Shown piece after piece: positions 1 through 5,024 of a DNA stretch of 5,024 bases. This DNA comes from Deltaproteobacteria bacterium (lineage in GTDB: Bacteria; Desulfobacterota; Desulfobacteria; Desulfobacterales; ETH-SRB1). Made by a program: the position numbers and the translations under genes. Where the stretch lies: positions 1-5,024 of the forward strand of contig JAFCZU010000395.1 of NCBI GenBank assembly GCA_019314185.1. Reading direction: 5' to 3'. Position 1 is the stretch's first letter. Each line of letters begins with the position of its first letter. The notes beneath the pieces are model-generated. The model searched no databases and was not told the origin of the DNA. It saw only the letters and a program-made list of their open reading frames with translations.

Positions 1-126
1 CAACTCTATCTCATCAACACCTACATTTATGAGCAAATCAATGATGTGCAGCTTTTCAGTCAGATCAAAATAAACATGAGCTGCCTGCTCACCTTCCCTC
101 AATGTAGAATCGATTATTCCTTTCAT
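1..126 (-). CDS. nifV: Homocitrate synthase (NifV-type), N-terminal 42 codons, cut by the window edge
   Basis: This partial gene starts with ATG at 126-124 and is open to the left edge. Residues 5-14 read IDSTLREGEQ, the hallmark N-terminal motif of the HMGL-like/DRE-TIM acyltransferases (homocitrate, isopropylmalate and citramalate synthases). In that family the Arg and the acidic residue of the motif serve catalysis and metal binding. It continues with a helix (about 21-35) and VGVDEIEL (35-42), the usual second strand of the TIM barrel. Homocitrate synthase condenses acetyl-CoA with 2-oxoglutarate; in diazotrophs NifV supplies the homocitrate ligand of FeMo-cofactor. I choose NifV from context, because it follows modC by 5 nt in a nifB-mod operon. 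Isopropylmalate or citramalate synthase cannot be excluded from 42 residues. The start is supported by AAGGA 9 nt upstream, a position overlapping the end of modC, which suggests translational coupling. Confidence 0.72.
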   Translation of the reverse strand, partial: MKGIIDSTLREGEQAAHVYFDLTEKLHIIDLLINVGVDEIEL

Positions 127-131
127 CTGGA

Positions 132-1259
132 TTATTCCTTAAGACATCTTCTCTTGGTTTCGGCGGCTCTGCACTTTTTACCGCATAATGGATGAGGTGC
201 ATCCGGGGCAAAGCAAACCCATACATTTTCGTAAACCTTACAATCAAAATCGGTTGGGATTGCTGCATGCAATATAGTGCCGCCAATGTCAACTATTGCC
301 ATAAAGCCATTACCGTTGTTTGTTCTTTTTACTACTTTTCCCTTGATTCGGTTTACGTTACCGTCGGATGCTTCGTCTTCTCTTTTTAGCATGATTTTTT
401 CCGGATGGATGCACATATCTATCATTTTTCTTTTTTCAAAAATCGGATATTTTTTAACTCTAATCCTAATGGGGTATTCCGGACAGTTATTATTGATTTG
501 TACTGTGGCTTCATGGTTGTTTATTCCGATTAGAGATACTTTTAAGATGTTTTTGATCCCGATAAAACGGGCCACAAATTCAGTTTTAGGGTGATAGAAT
601 AGTTCGGAAGGAGATTCTATCTGCTCCACTTTCCCATTGTTAAGCACCGAAACACGGTCTCCCAACAACACCGCCTCACTCTGATCGTGAGTAACATAAA
701 CCGTAGTTACACCCACATCCTGCTGAATACTTTTCAGTTCATTACGTATTGTCTCTTTAGTCATGAAATCCAGACTACTCATGGGTTCATCCATAAGAAG
801 TATTTCAGGTTCAATAACGAGCGCCCTGGCCAGAGCGACTCTTTGTTTCTGTCCGCCGCTTAACTGGCCTGGGAATTTATTTTTTTCCTTTGCAATACTT
901 ACTTTGCTTAAATAATACTCGACTTTCCGTGTTATCTCATGCCCCTTGAGCCTTCTGACCCTGAGCCCATAAGCAACATTGTCAAAAACGGTTAGATGCG
1001 GAAATAGGGCATGGTCTTGAAAGACAAAACCAATTCTTCTTTTGTCAGGAGAAAGATTGCTTACATCCCGGCCGCCGATAGAAACAGATCCGCTATCCTG
1101 TTCAGTCAGTCCAGCCATGACGGACAGTGTAGTTGTCTTGCCGCCGCCGCTCGGTCCTAACAACACATGAAATTCTCCTTGATTAATCTCAAGGTTTAAA
1201 TTTTTCAGTACTGTCCGGCCGTTATAACTTTTTGAGATTTTCTTTAATATAATGCTCAT
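132..1259 (-). CDS. modC: Molybdate (or tungstate) ABC transporter ATP-binding protein ModC
   Basis: This 375-residue cytoplasmic ATPase would energise molybdate import through ModB. All nucleotide-binding motifs are present: Walker A GPSGGGKT (35-42), Q-loop Gln81, signature LSGGQ (133-137), Walker B ILLMDE (153-158), D-loop SSLD (161-164) and switch His191. After about residue 230 comes a C-terminal regulatory part of TOBE type, including KGKVV...IVDIGGTILHAAIP (roughly 308-336). That part assigns the gene to the ModC/WtpC-like oxyanion importers rather than to a generic ABC ATPase. Molybdate versus tungstate cannot be settled from sequence; linkage to nif genes favours molybdate. The extreme C-terminus is unusually Cys-rich (Cys349, 359, 363, 372). 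The ATG follows GTGGGGA by 6 nt, 19 nt after the modB stop. The protein looks intact although its partner modB is broken. Confidence 0.9.
   Translation of the reverse strand: MSIILKKISKSYNGRTVLKNLNLEINQGEFHVLLGPSGGGKTTTLSVMAGLTEQDSGSVSIGGRDVSNLSPDKRRIGFVFQDHALFPHLTVFDNVAYGLRVRRLKGHEITRKVEYYLSKVSIAKEKNKFPGQLSGGQKQRVALARALVIEPEILLMDEPMSSLDFMTKETIRNELKSIQQDVGVTTVYVTHDQSEAVLLGDRVSVLNNGKVEQIESPSELFYHPKTEFVARFIGIKNILKVSLIGINNHEATVQINNNCPEYPIRIRVKKYPIFEKRKMIDMCIHPEKIMLKREDEASDGNVNRIKGKVVKRTNNGNGFMAIVDIGGTILHAAIPTDFDCKVYENVWVCFAPDAPHPLCGKKCRAAETKRRCLKE
136..140 (-). promoter_or_regulatory. Ribosome binding site of the nifV-like gene
   Basis: AAGGA lies 9 nt before the ATG at 126. It sits inside the last codons of modC, whose TAA (134-132) falls between it and the start. 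Ribosomes finishing modC would therefore be placed directly at this site. It fixes the start of the partial left-edge gene. Confidence 0.6.
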
Positions 1260-1265
1260 TTCAAA

Positions 1266-1270
1266 TCCCC
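1266..1270 (-). promoter_or_regulatory. Ribosome binding site of modC
   Basis: GGGGA lies 6 nt before the modC ATG, in the 19-nt gap after the modB stop. Because modC has its own site, its translation need not depend on ribosomes completing the disrupted modB. Confidence 0.55.
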
Positions 1271-1278
1271 ACTGCTTG

Positions 1279-2000
1279 TCACCTGACCCTTGATTTGAAT
1301 ATCAATAGTAATGTAAAAGAAAATACCAGCAAAAGCAGAGCAATAGCAATTGCGGAAGCCAGCTCTCCTGACATGGCATTCTGGTAGATAGCCACCGTCA
1401 TCGTTTCGGTTTTAAAGGGAATGCAGCCAGCCACCATGGAAGTAGCGCCGAATTCTCCCAGCGCCCTTGTCCAAGTCATAATCATTCCGGTATATATGCC
1501 GTTTTTAGCAAGGGGGAGCAGGACTTTTCTAAACGTATAGAATTTTGACGCTCCCAGGGTCATTGAAGCATTAATAACGTTTTTGTTTATTGATTCAAAC
1601 GCTTCCCTTGCTGATTTTATTAGAAAAGGGGTGGAAACAAAAAGCTGCGCAATTATGATTCCCTTTATAGAAAATATCAGATCAATTCCGTGGCTGCTTA
1701 ACAGATTGCCGGCATGGAAATAGGAAGATCAACCAATGTATCGAGTATCTCTTTGCCTTTAAAGTTCTTCATAGCAAGCAAATAGGCAACGGGGATTCCC
1801 AGGCACAACGCAAGAAAGACCACAGTAAGCGATGTTTTAAGACTTATAAGAATAGCTGATAAGACTACCGAAGTCCTGAACTGACATACCAGTTCTCCAA
1901 ATGAAGTCGTTGTAAAAAGAGCAAGTATGGGGAGTACTATCAAGCACACAAAGATTCCCGCAATAAGCGATACAATCAGGTCAAAGGAAAAACTTTTCAT
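1279..2000 (-). pseudogene. modB: Molybdate ABC transporter permease ModB, disrupted by an internal deletion and frameshift
   Basis: This is the membrane permease that would pair with ModA and ModC. The first frame (2000-1698) encodes 100 residues with two hydrophobic segments (about 8-30 and 45-76) and then DLPISMPA, matching the conserved ModB DLPxxxPP stretch, before hitting TAA. The second frame is open from about 1713 to 1279. It carries the rest: GIDLIFSIKG, the EAA-loop region (NASMTLGASKFYTFRKVLLPLA) that docks the ATPase, RALGEFGAT, and a final membrane helix. Joining the frames leaves out about 16-17 residues of the helix that should follow MPA, so a deletion of 3n+1 nt (about 49 or 52) explains both the missing residues and the frame change. 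The palindrome GCCGGC sits at the junction. The ATG directly abuts the modA TAA, with only a weak GGTGG before it. Restored length would be about 257 residues, normal for ModB. A sequencing or assembly error remains possible. Confidence 0.85.
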
Positions 2001-2741
2001 TTATTCCACCACTTCGAAACCATGTTTTTTGAAAATCGCTTTACCTTTAGCGCCTAAAAGATAATTAATATATTTACATGCTTCTTTTTTATGTTTTACC
2101 ATCTCGCAAACCGGAATAATACTTCTGACATTATACTGTTCAGGGATATCAACAATTCTAACCCTGCCGGACTGAATCGCATCTGCTTTCCATACTATGG
2201 AAGCATCGGCATTATTACCTTCAATCCATAACATCAGTTGCTTAACTGCCCGTCCTTTTGCCCTTACATTCATACTTGATTCTTCGAAGCATGCTTTTTT
2301 AAATATTGCGGCAGAAGCGCCGCCTATGGCGCTTGCCTTGGCATCACCCAATACAAGCCGGTTGTTGCTATCGAGAAAGTCGCCAAGTGAGTTCACTTTG
2401 CCATTCCTTTCAGGAGTGATAATAACAGGAGTATGATAGGCAATAGACATATAATCTTTTACGCAGCCTTTTTCCTTTAAGATCTTTGCCCACTTGTCGC
2501 TGCCCGGGATAAAGGCGTCAGGAGCTTGCCCAACCAGTATCTTATTACCCAGTCTTCCGCTTCCTCCATAATCATACAGAACTTTTATCCCGTATTTTTT
2601 CTCGAATTTTTTTCCTATTTCATCCAGCGGTACCCGCATTCCCGATCCGGCAAAAACTATCAGTTCACTGGATTCTTTTTGGGCAAAACCAGTAGAACAA
2701 GTGATTAAAAACAAAACTATAGCTATTCTTAAAACTGCCAT
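2001..2741 (-). CDS. modA: Molybdate ABC transporter substrate-binding protein ModA
   Basis: This 246-residue exported protein would capture molybdate in the periplasm and hand it to ModB. Residues 1-20 form a signal peptide: Arg5, a hydrophobic core, and a likely signal-peptidase I cut after GFA (18-20). The mature part begins with LIVFAGSGM (27-35) and continues with DYGGSGRLGNKI (57-68). These two Ser-containing loops (Ser33, Ser61) correspond to the oxyanion-binding loops of ModA proteins. LGDAKASAIGG (131-141) and DASIVWKADA (179-188) match later ModA blocks. In the latter, a Trp (184) stands where many ModA proteins have a Tyr that contacts the oxyanion. The length is normal. The gene starts 2 nt after the acetyltransferase stop with AAAGGAG 6 nt upstream, and ends immediately before the modB ATG. 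Tungstate is the main alternative substrate. Confidence 0.88.
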   Translation of the reverse strand: MAVLRIAIVLFLITCSTGFAQKESSELIVFAGSGMRVPLDEIGKKFEKKYGIKVLYDYGGSGRLGNKILVGQAPDAFIPGSDKWAKILKEKGCVKDYMSIAYHTPVIITPERNGKVNSLGDFLDSNNRLVLGDAKASAIGGASAAIFKKACFEESSMNVRAKGRAVKQLMLWIEGNNADASIVWKADAIQSGRVRIVDIPEQYNVRSIIPVCEMVKHKKEACKYINYLLGAKGKAIFKKHGFEVVE

Positions 2742-2743
2742 TT

Positions 2744-3193
2744 TTAACTCCTTTCCTGCTTTTTACGAAGACATATCAAATGAGTTATCGCCCAATTTTG
2801 TTGATCATAAAAGCCTAACGCGGAAAAATTATTCTTGTCGGCCAGTAGCTGCAACCTTTTTGCGCCTTTTTTATTTGTCCACTTTTCGATCGACAGTAAT
2901 AGTTTTTTGCCTATGCCCTGCCCTCGATAAGATTTGGTGACAACTATATCCTCGATTAATGCAACCATCCCGCCTTCTGCCGTTGAAACAAGCAATTGAG
3001 CGCTGCTCATCCCTATGACTTGTTCCCCTGAAACGGCAACCATGATACAACATTTTTCATTATCGCCAAGCATCATGGCAAGACCGTTGCGCTGCATTCT
3101 TTCATCAAATGAGAAGTCTTCCTCTATGAAAAATAATTCTTTAAGAAGACCAACCATTTGCTCTATATCCGAAGACTCGGCTTTTCTGATCAT
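2744..3193 (-). CDS. GNAT-family N-acetyltransferase of unknown substrate
   Basis: This soluble 149-residue protein has the GNAT fold. It opens with MIRKAESSDIEQMVGLLKEL, the common GNAT first strand and helix. It then has IEDIVVTKSYRGQGIG (80-95), motif A, with R-G-Q-G-I-G forming the acetyl-CoA pyrophosphate loop. The C-terminal stretch, with N121 and N122 followed by LGFYDQQNW (126-134), is the usual motif B region. The acceptor cannot be predicted. I start at ATG 3193 because GGGG lies 6 nt upstream and the GNAT domain begins at once. An in-frame TTG at 3205 would add four residues but has no ribosome site. The gene lies 18 nt after the ferredoxin and 2 nt before modA, so it is firmly within the operon. 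A role in modifying a nif or Mod protein, or a small molecule, is speculation. Confidence 0.85.
   Translation of the reverse strand: MIRKAESSDIEQMVGLLKELFFIEEDFSFDERMQRNGLAMMLGDNEKCCIMVAVSGEQVIGMSSAQLLVSTAEGGMVALIEDIVVTKSYRGQGIGKKLLLSIEKWTNKKGAKRLQLLADKNNFSALGFYDQQNWAITHLICLRKKQERS
2748..2754 (-). promoter_or_regulatory. Ribosome binding site of modA, inside the end of the acetyltransferase gene
   Basis: AAAGGAG, 6 nt before the modA ATG, overlaps the last sense codons of the upstream GNAT gene, and that gene's TAA lies within the spacer. This is a strong, near-consensus site and indicates coupled translation of the two genes. Confidence 0.65.
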
Positions 3194-3199
3194 AATAGA

Positions 3200-3203
3200 C
3201 CCC
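3200..3203 (-). promoter_or_regulatory. Ribosome binding site deciding the acetyltransferase start
   Basis: GGGG lies 6 nt before the ATG at 3193. It overlaps the alternative TTG (3205-3203), which itself has nothing purine-rich upstream. This favours the 149-residue form over the 153-residue one. Confidence 0.5.
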
Positions 3204-3211
3204 AATGTAGG

Positions 3212-3514
3212 TTATAATAGGTACTGCGAAGCTGCCTCGCCGTCTTCCAGAGCATCCAGGATCTCATCAACTATATCTTCGCTTTCAACACTTCCGTACC
3301 AGAAATTTTCCGGATAAATAACCATTACAGGCCCATTGTCGCAATGTTTCATGCAGCCTGTACTTGTCAACAGGACATCCATTCCCCTGTCGAGAATTTC
3401 ATTTTCTATGTAAGGTATGAAATCCGTAGAACCTTTTTTGTTACACTTACCCTTGATTTCCCCTGATGCCCTGAAACTTGAACAGACAAAAATATGATGT
3501 TTCGGTTTTTCCAT
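3212..3514 (-). CDS. Thioredoxin-like [2Fe-2S] ferredoxin
   Basis: This 100-residue soluble electron carrier shows the four-cysteine pattern of the thioredoxin-fold [2Fe-2S] ferredoxins (Clostridium pasteurianum Fd / Shethna I type, related to the NuoE C-terminal domain). The residues are Cys11 and Cys24 in the N-terminal half, and Cys54 and Cys58 in TGCMKHCDNGP (52-62). The spacing C-x12-C-x29-C-x3-C and the following strand VMVIYPENFWYG (63-74) fit the family. The tail is acidic (SEDIVDEILDALEDGE, 78-93), as is usual for partner docking. Such ferredoxins are recurrently encoded beside nitrogenase genes, so supplying electrons to nitrogenase or to NifB/cofactor assembly is a reasonable inference. 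The ATG has GGGAG 7 nt upstream. The gene is separated from nifB by a 282-nt gap containing a long inverted repeat, but is tightly followed by the acetyltransferase. Confidence 0.9.
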   Translation of the reverse strand: MEKPKHHIFVCSSFRASGEIKGKCNKKGSTDFIPYIENEILDRGMDVLLTSTGCMKHCDNGPVMVIYPENFWYGSVESEDIVDEILDALEDGEAASQYLL

Positions 3515-3521
3515 TAAGATT

Positions 3522-3526
3522 CTCCC
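3522..3526 (-). promoter_or_regulatory. Ribosome binding site of the ferredoxin gene
   Basis: GGGAG lies 7 nt before the ferredoxin ATG at 3514. It falls outside the palindromic element, so translation initiation of the ferredoxin should remain accessible even if the palindrome folds in the transcript. Confidence 0.55.
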
Positions 3527-3576
3527 ATTTTTATTGTTAATCAGAAATTGACAAACTCAAAAAATAACTTCTCAAT

Positions 3577-3797
3577 AACCTGAAGTGGCAGGCAGTTAAA
3601 TTGAAAACGGCTGACTGTTTGAGCGTATTAGTGAGCCTTAGGAAAAAAGAAGCGCTCTTTTGATATTTTTGTCAAAAATATAAATCTAACTCATAATTAG
3701 CTATTTTTTAAAGAGATATTAATATTCTTTTTTCTTTAGGCTCACTTATGCGTGAGTTTCAGACGTTCTTGAATTTAACTGCCTGTCACTTCAGGTT
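3577..3797. repeat. 221-bp imperfect palindrome (MITE-like element or large RNA hairpin) between nifB and the ferredoxin gene
   Basis: The left arm (3577-3650) and the reverse complement of the right arm (3797-about 3724) align over about 74 bp. The outer 26 bp (AACCTGAAGTG, one G/A difference, CAGGCAGTTAAATT) match at 25 positions. A less regular middle follows, with one 3-nt gap and a 1-nt slip, and then GTGAGCCT plus a run ending GAAAAAAGAA pairs well again. The unpaired core (3651-3723) is very AT-rich and holds its own small hairpin (3663-3681, 8-bp stem, GTC loop). No open frame of note lies inside. The right end falls on the last base of the nifB stop codon. I see no convincing target-site duplication. 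Terminal inverted repeats with a short non-coding core fit a miniature transposable element; alternatively the transcript forms a long stem that could attenuate or stabilise the mRNA between nifB and the downstream genes. Confidence 0.8.
3663..3681. repeat. Small perfect hairpin in the core of the palindromic element
   Basis: ATATTTTT and AAAAATAT are perfect reverse complements separated by GTC, giving an 8-bp stem with a 3-nt loop at the centre-left of the AT-rich core. The stem is pure A/T, so it is weak as a terminator and probably only part of the larger fold. Confidence 0.45.
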
Positions 3798-5024
3798 CAC
3801 ATACACCCCATGCCGGCTCCTGAACACTTCCTGTTGCATGCATCCACATCCCGTCTGATCATATAGTTCATGTTGTGGCCTTCAAAAACCGCCTCCACAG
3901 CCTCTTCAATCAGTCCGTCGAGCTCAAGAATATCTATTTTTTTTGATAAAACCTGCCTTGGGTTATTACCTATGCCTTTCACAAGGAGCGCCCGGCAGTC
4001 ATGTAATATTTCGGCAAGATCCTCCCAGCGCTTCATGCCTGCGCCCGGTTCAGGAGTTTTTCGGGATTCAATAAATGTCACGCTCCCGTTTTCTTTTCCG
4101 TAGATAAAAAGCTCGCGCGCCTTTCCGAGTTTCTGGTTCACAAGTGAGCCTTCCAGGCTGGCAACCGCAACATACGGGCGGATCTCATCATATATTTCCG
4201 GCATCTCGGAACATTCCTTGAGTTTTTCTATTATTTCCTTGTTATTCTCTTTGCCCAGGATTCCTACGGCATCGGCTCTGCACCTCACGCAGTGATACAT
4301 CTGAGGGATATGTCGAGCCGCTTTTTCTCTGATTTTTTTCACGGTCTCTTTAGAAGGCTCATGCATATGAGCAAAGGTCGAACCCGCGTTAGGATAAAAT
4401 GGTATGCAGTTTAATATATCAACACCAAGTTCAGACATTTTCTTTGCAACATCTTCGATATGATCTTCATTTATTCCCGGCAGTATGATTGTATTTACTT
4501 TTGTGGTGATACCGCTTTTCTTCAGTTTTTTTATAGCTTCTATCTGCTTTTCAAAGAGAATATTTATTCCGGACTCAGGGCTTAAAACCCTTTTTCCGTA
4601 ACGTATAAAAGAATAGATTCGGGCCCCTATTTTCGGATCGACTGCATTTAAGGTTATGGTCACATGACTCACATTAATTTCAGCCAGTTCATCGATATAC
4701 GGACCGATGCCGAGACCGTTTGTGGCAAGGCACAGTATGATTTCCGGGTATTTTTTTCTGACAAGACGCAAGGTTTCCATGGTCTCTTCAGAATTTGCAA
4801 AGGGATCTCCAGGGCCTGCAATTCCTACCACTGATATGTTTTTTGTTTTTTCAAAAATAAAGTCAAGATAGGACATTGCCTGTCTCGGAGTCAGAACAGC
4901 GCTTGTTACGCCCGGTCTGCTTTCATTTACACAATCGTATTTTCTGTCGCAGTATTTGCATTGAATATTGCACCTCGGAGCTACCGGCAGATGTACCCTT
5001 CCATAAGTGTTTCTCATTTTAGCG
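3797..5024 (-). CDS. nifB: Nitrogenase cofactor biosynthesis protein NifB (radical SAM plus NifX-like domain), 5' end probably outside the window
   Basis: NifB is a radical-SAM enzyme that fuses two [4Fe-4S] units, with a SAM-derived carbide, into NifB-co, the 8Fe-9S-C core of FeMo-cofactor. Numbering from the first visible ATG (5017), the radical-SAM cluster motif is CNIQCKYC (16-23). DRKYDCVNESRPGV (24-37) follows, typical of NifB. SAM-binding GIAGPGDPFAN is at 65-75, TLNAVDP at 122-128, and the second NifB cysteine pair CVRCR at 243-247. Residues about 280-385 form a NifX-like cofactor-binding domain, and the tail has Cys394, 398 and 405. The frame stays open upstream of ATG 5017 (codons for Ala-Lys). 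Residues before RVHLPVAP resemble the conserved NifB N-terminus that normally follows an HPC motif, so the true start is likely beyond the edge; only 7 nt are visible and none forms a ribosome site. The TGA stop touches the palindromic repeat. Confidence 0.92.
   Translation of the reverse strand, partial: AKMRNTYGRVHLPVAPRCNIQCKYCDRKYDCVNESRPGVTSAVLTPRQAMSYLDFIFEKTKNISVVGIAGPGDPFANSEETMETLRLVRKKYPEIILCLATNGLGIGPYIDELAEINVSHVTITLNAVDPKIGARIYSFIRYGKRVLSPESGINILFEKQIEAIKKLKKSGITTKVNTIILPGINEDHIEDVAKKMSELGVDILNCIPFYPNAGSTFAHMHEPSKETVKKIREKAARHIPQMYHCVRCRADAVGILGKENNKEIIEKLKECSEMPEIYDEIRPYVAVASLEGSLVNQKLGKARELFIYGKENGSVTFIESRKTPEPGAGMKRWEDLAEILHDCRALLVKGIGNNPRQVLSKKIDILELDGLIEEAVEAVFEGHNMNYMIRRDVDACNRKCSGAGMGCM

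Noticed and set aside
277..594. Plus-strand open frames over modC, modA, the acetyltransferase and nifB
   Set aside because: They are antisense to well-supported genes, have no recognisable domain, and appear to be by-products of the coding strand's composition.
1698..1716. Programmed ribosomal frameshift producing full-length ModB
   Set aside because: There is no slippery heptamer at the junction. Joining the two frames still omits about 16-17 residues of a membrane helix, so shifting alone would not give a normal ModB.
2678..2741. ModA as a lipoprotein through Cys15 of its leader
   Set aside because: The residues before Cys (L-I-T) do not fit a lipobox. A signal-peptidase I site after Ala20 explains the leader better.
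3527..3560. Sigma-70-like promoter for the ferredoxin gene (TTGTCA on the minus strand with a downstream AT-rich stretch)
   Set aside because: The -35 hexamer is one base from consensus, but no good -10 hexamer occurs at 16-18 nt. The region is simply AT-rich, so I cannot support it.
3585..3600. Sigma-54 (-24/-12) promoter suggested by TGGCAG followed by GCAGTT on the plus strand
   Set aside because: It points away from every gene in the window, lacks the GC of the -12 element, and is fully explained as part of the left arm of the palindrome.
3571..3805. Target-site duplication flanking the palindromic element
   Set aside because: The bases left of AACCTG (CTCAAT) and right of CAGGTT (CACATA) do not match, and shifting the boundary by a few bases gives no convincing direct repeat.
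3937..3944. Run of eight A (minus strand) within nifB as a slippage or frameshift site
   Set aside because: The frame is continuous through it (Ser-Lys-Lys-Ile) into a well-conserved domain, so nothing indicates that it is used.

Overview
All the genes in this window lie on the minus strand, so the biological order runs from the right edge to the left: nifB (5' end cut at the right edge), a thioredoxin-like [2Fe-2S] ferredoxin, a GNAT acetyltransferase, modA, a broken modB, modC, and the first 42 codons of a homocitrate-synthase-type gene (nifV-like) cut by the left edge. Identities come from reading the translated motifs; no database search was possible. The moderate-to-low GC content, a nif/mod cluster with short spacers, and NifB carrying a C-terminal NifX-like domain suggest an anaerobic diazotroph. 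Something like a Desulfobacterota (sulfate-reducer-type) genome is my guess, held with low confidence.

The layout is operon-like. From the ferredoxin to nifV the gaps are 18, 2, 0, 19 and 5 nt. Good Shine-Dalgarno sequences precede every gene in this run except modB, whose start abuts the modA stop. The only sizeable intergenic stretch (282 nt, between nifB and the ferredoxin) is mostly filled by a 221-bp imperfect palindrome with arms of about 74 bp around an AT-rich core. It begins on the last base of the nifB stop codon.

The genes share one job: supplying the nitrogenase FeMo-cofactor. NifB makes the 8Fe-9S-carbide core, ModABC imports molybdate, and a NifV-type enzyme makes homocitrate. 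The ferredoxin is a plausible electron donor, and the acetyltransferase has no obvious role.

Two things stand out. First, modB is disrupted: its two halves lie in different frames, and about 16-17 residues of a membrane helix expected between them are missing, which points to an internal deletion of about 49 or 52 nt rather than a simple frameshift. Second, the long palindrome between nifB and the ferredoxin looks like a MITE-type repeat or a large RNA hairpin. I found no convincing evidence of a wholly new system here.
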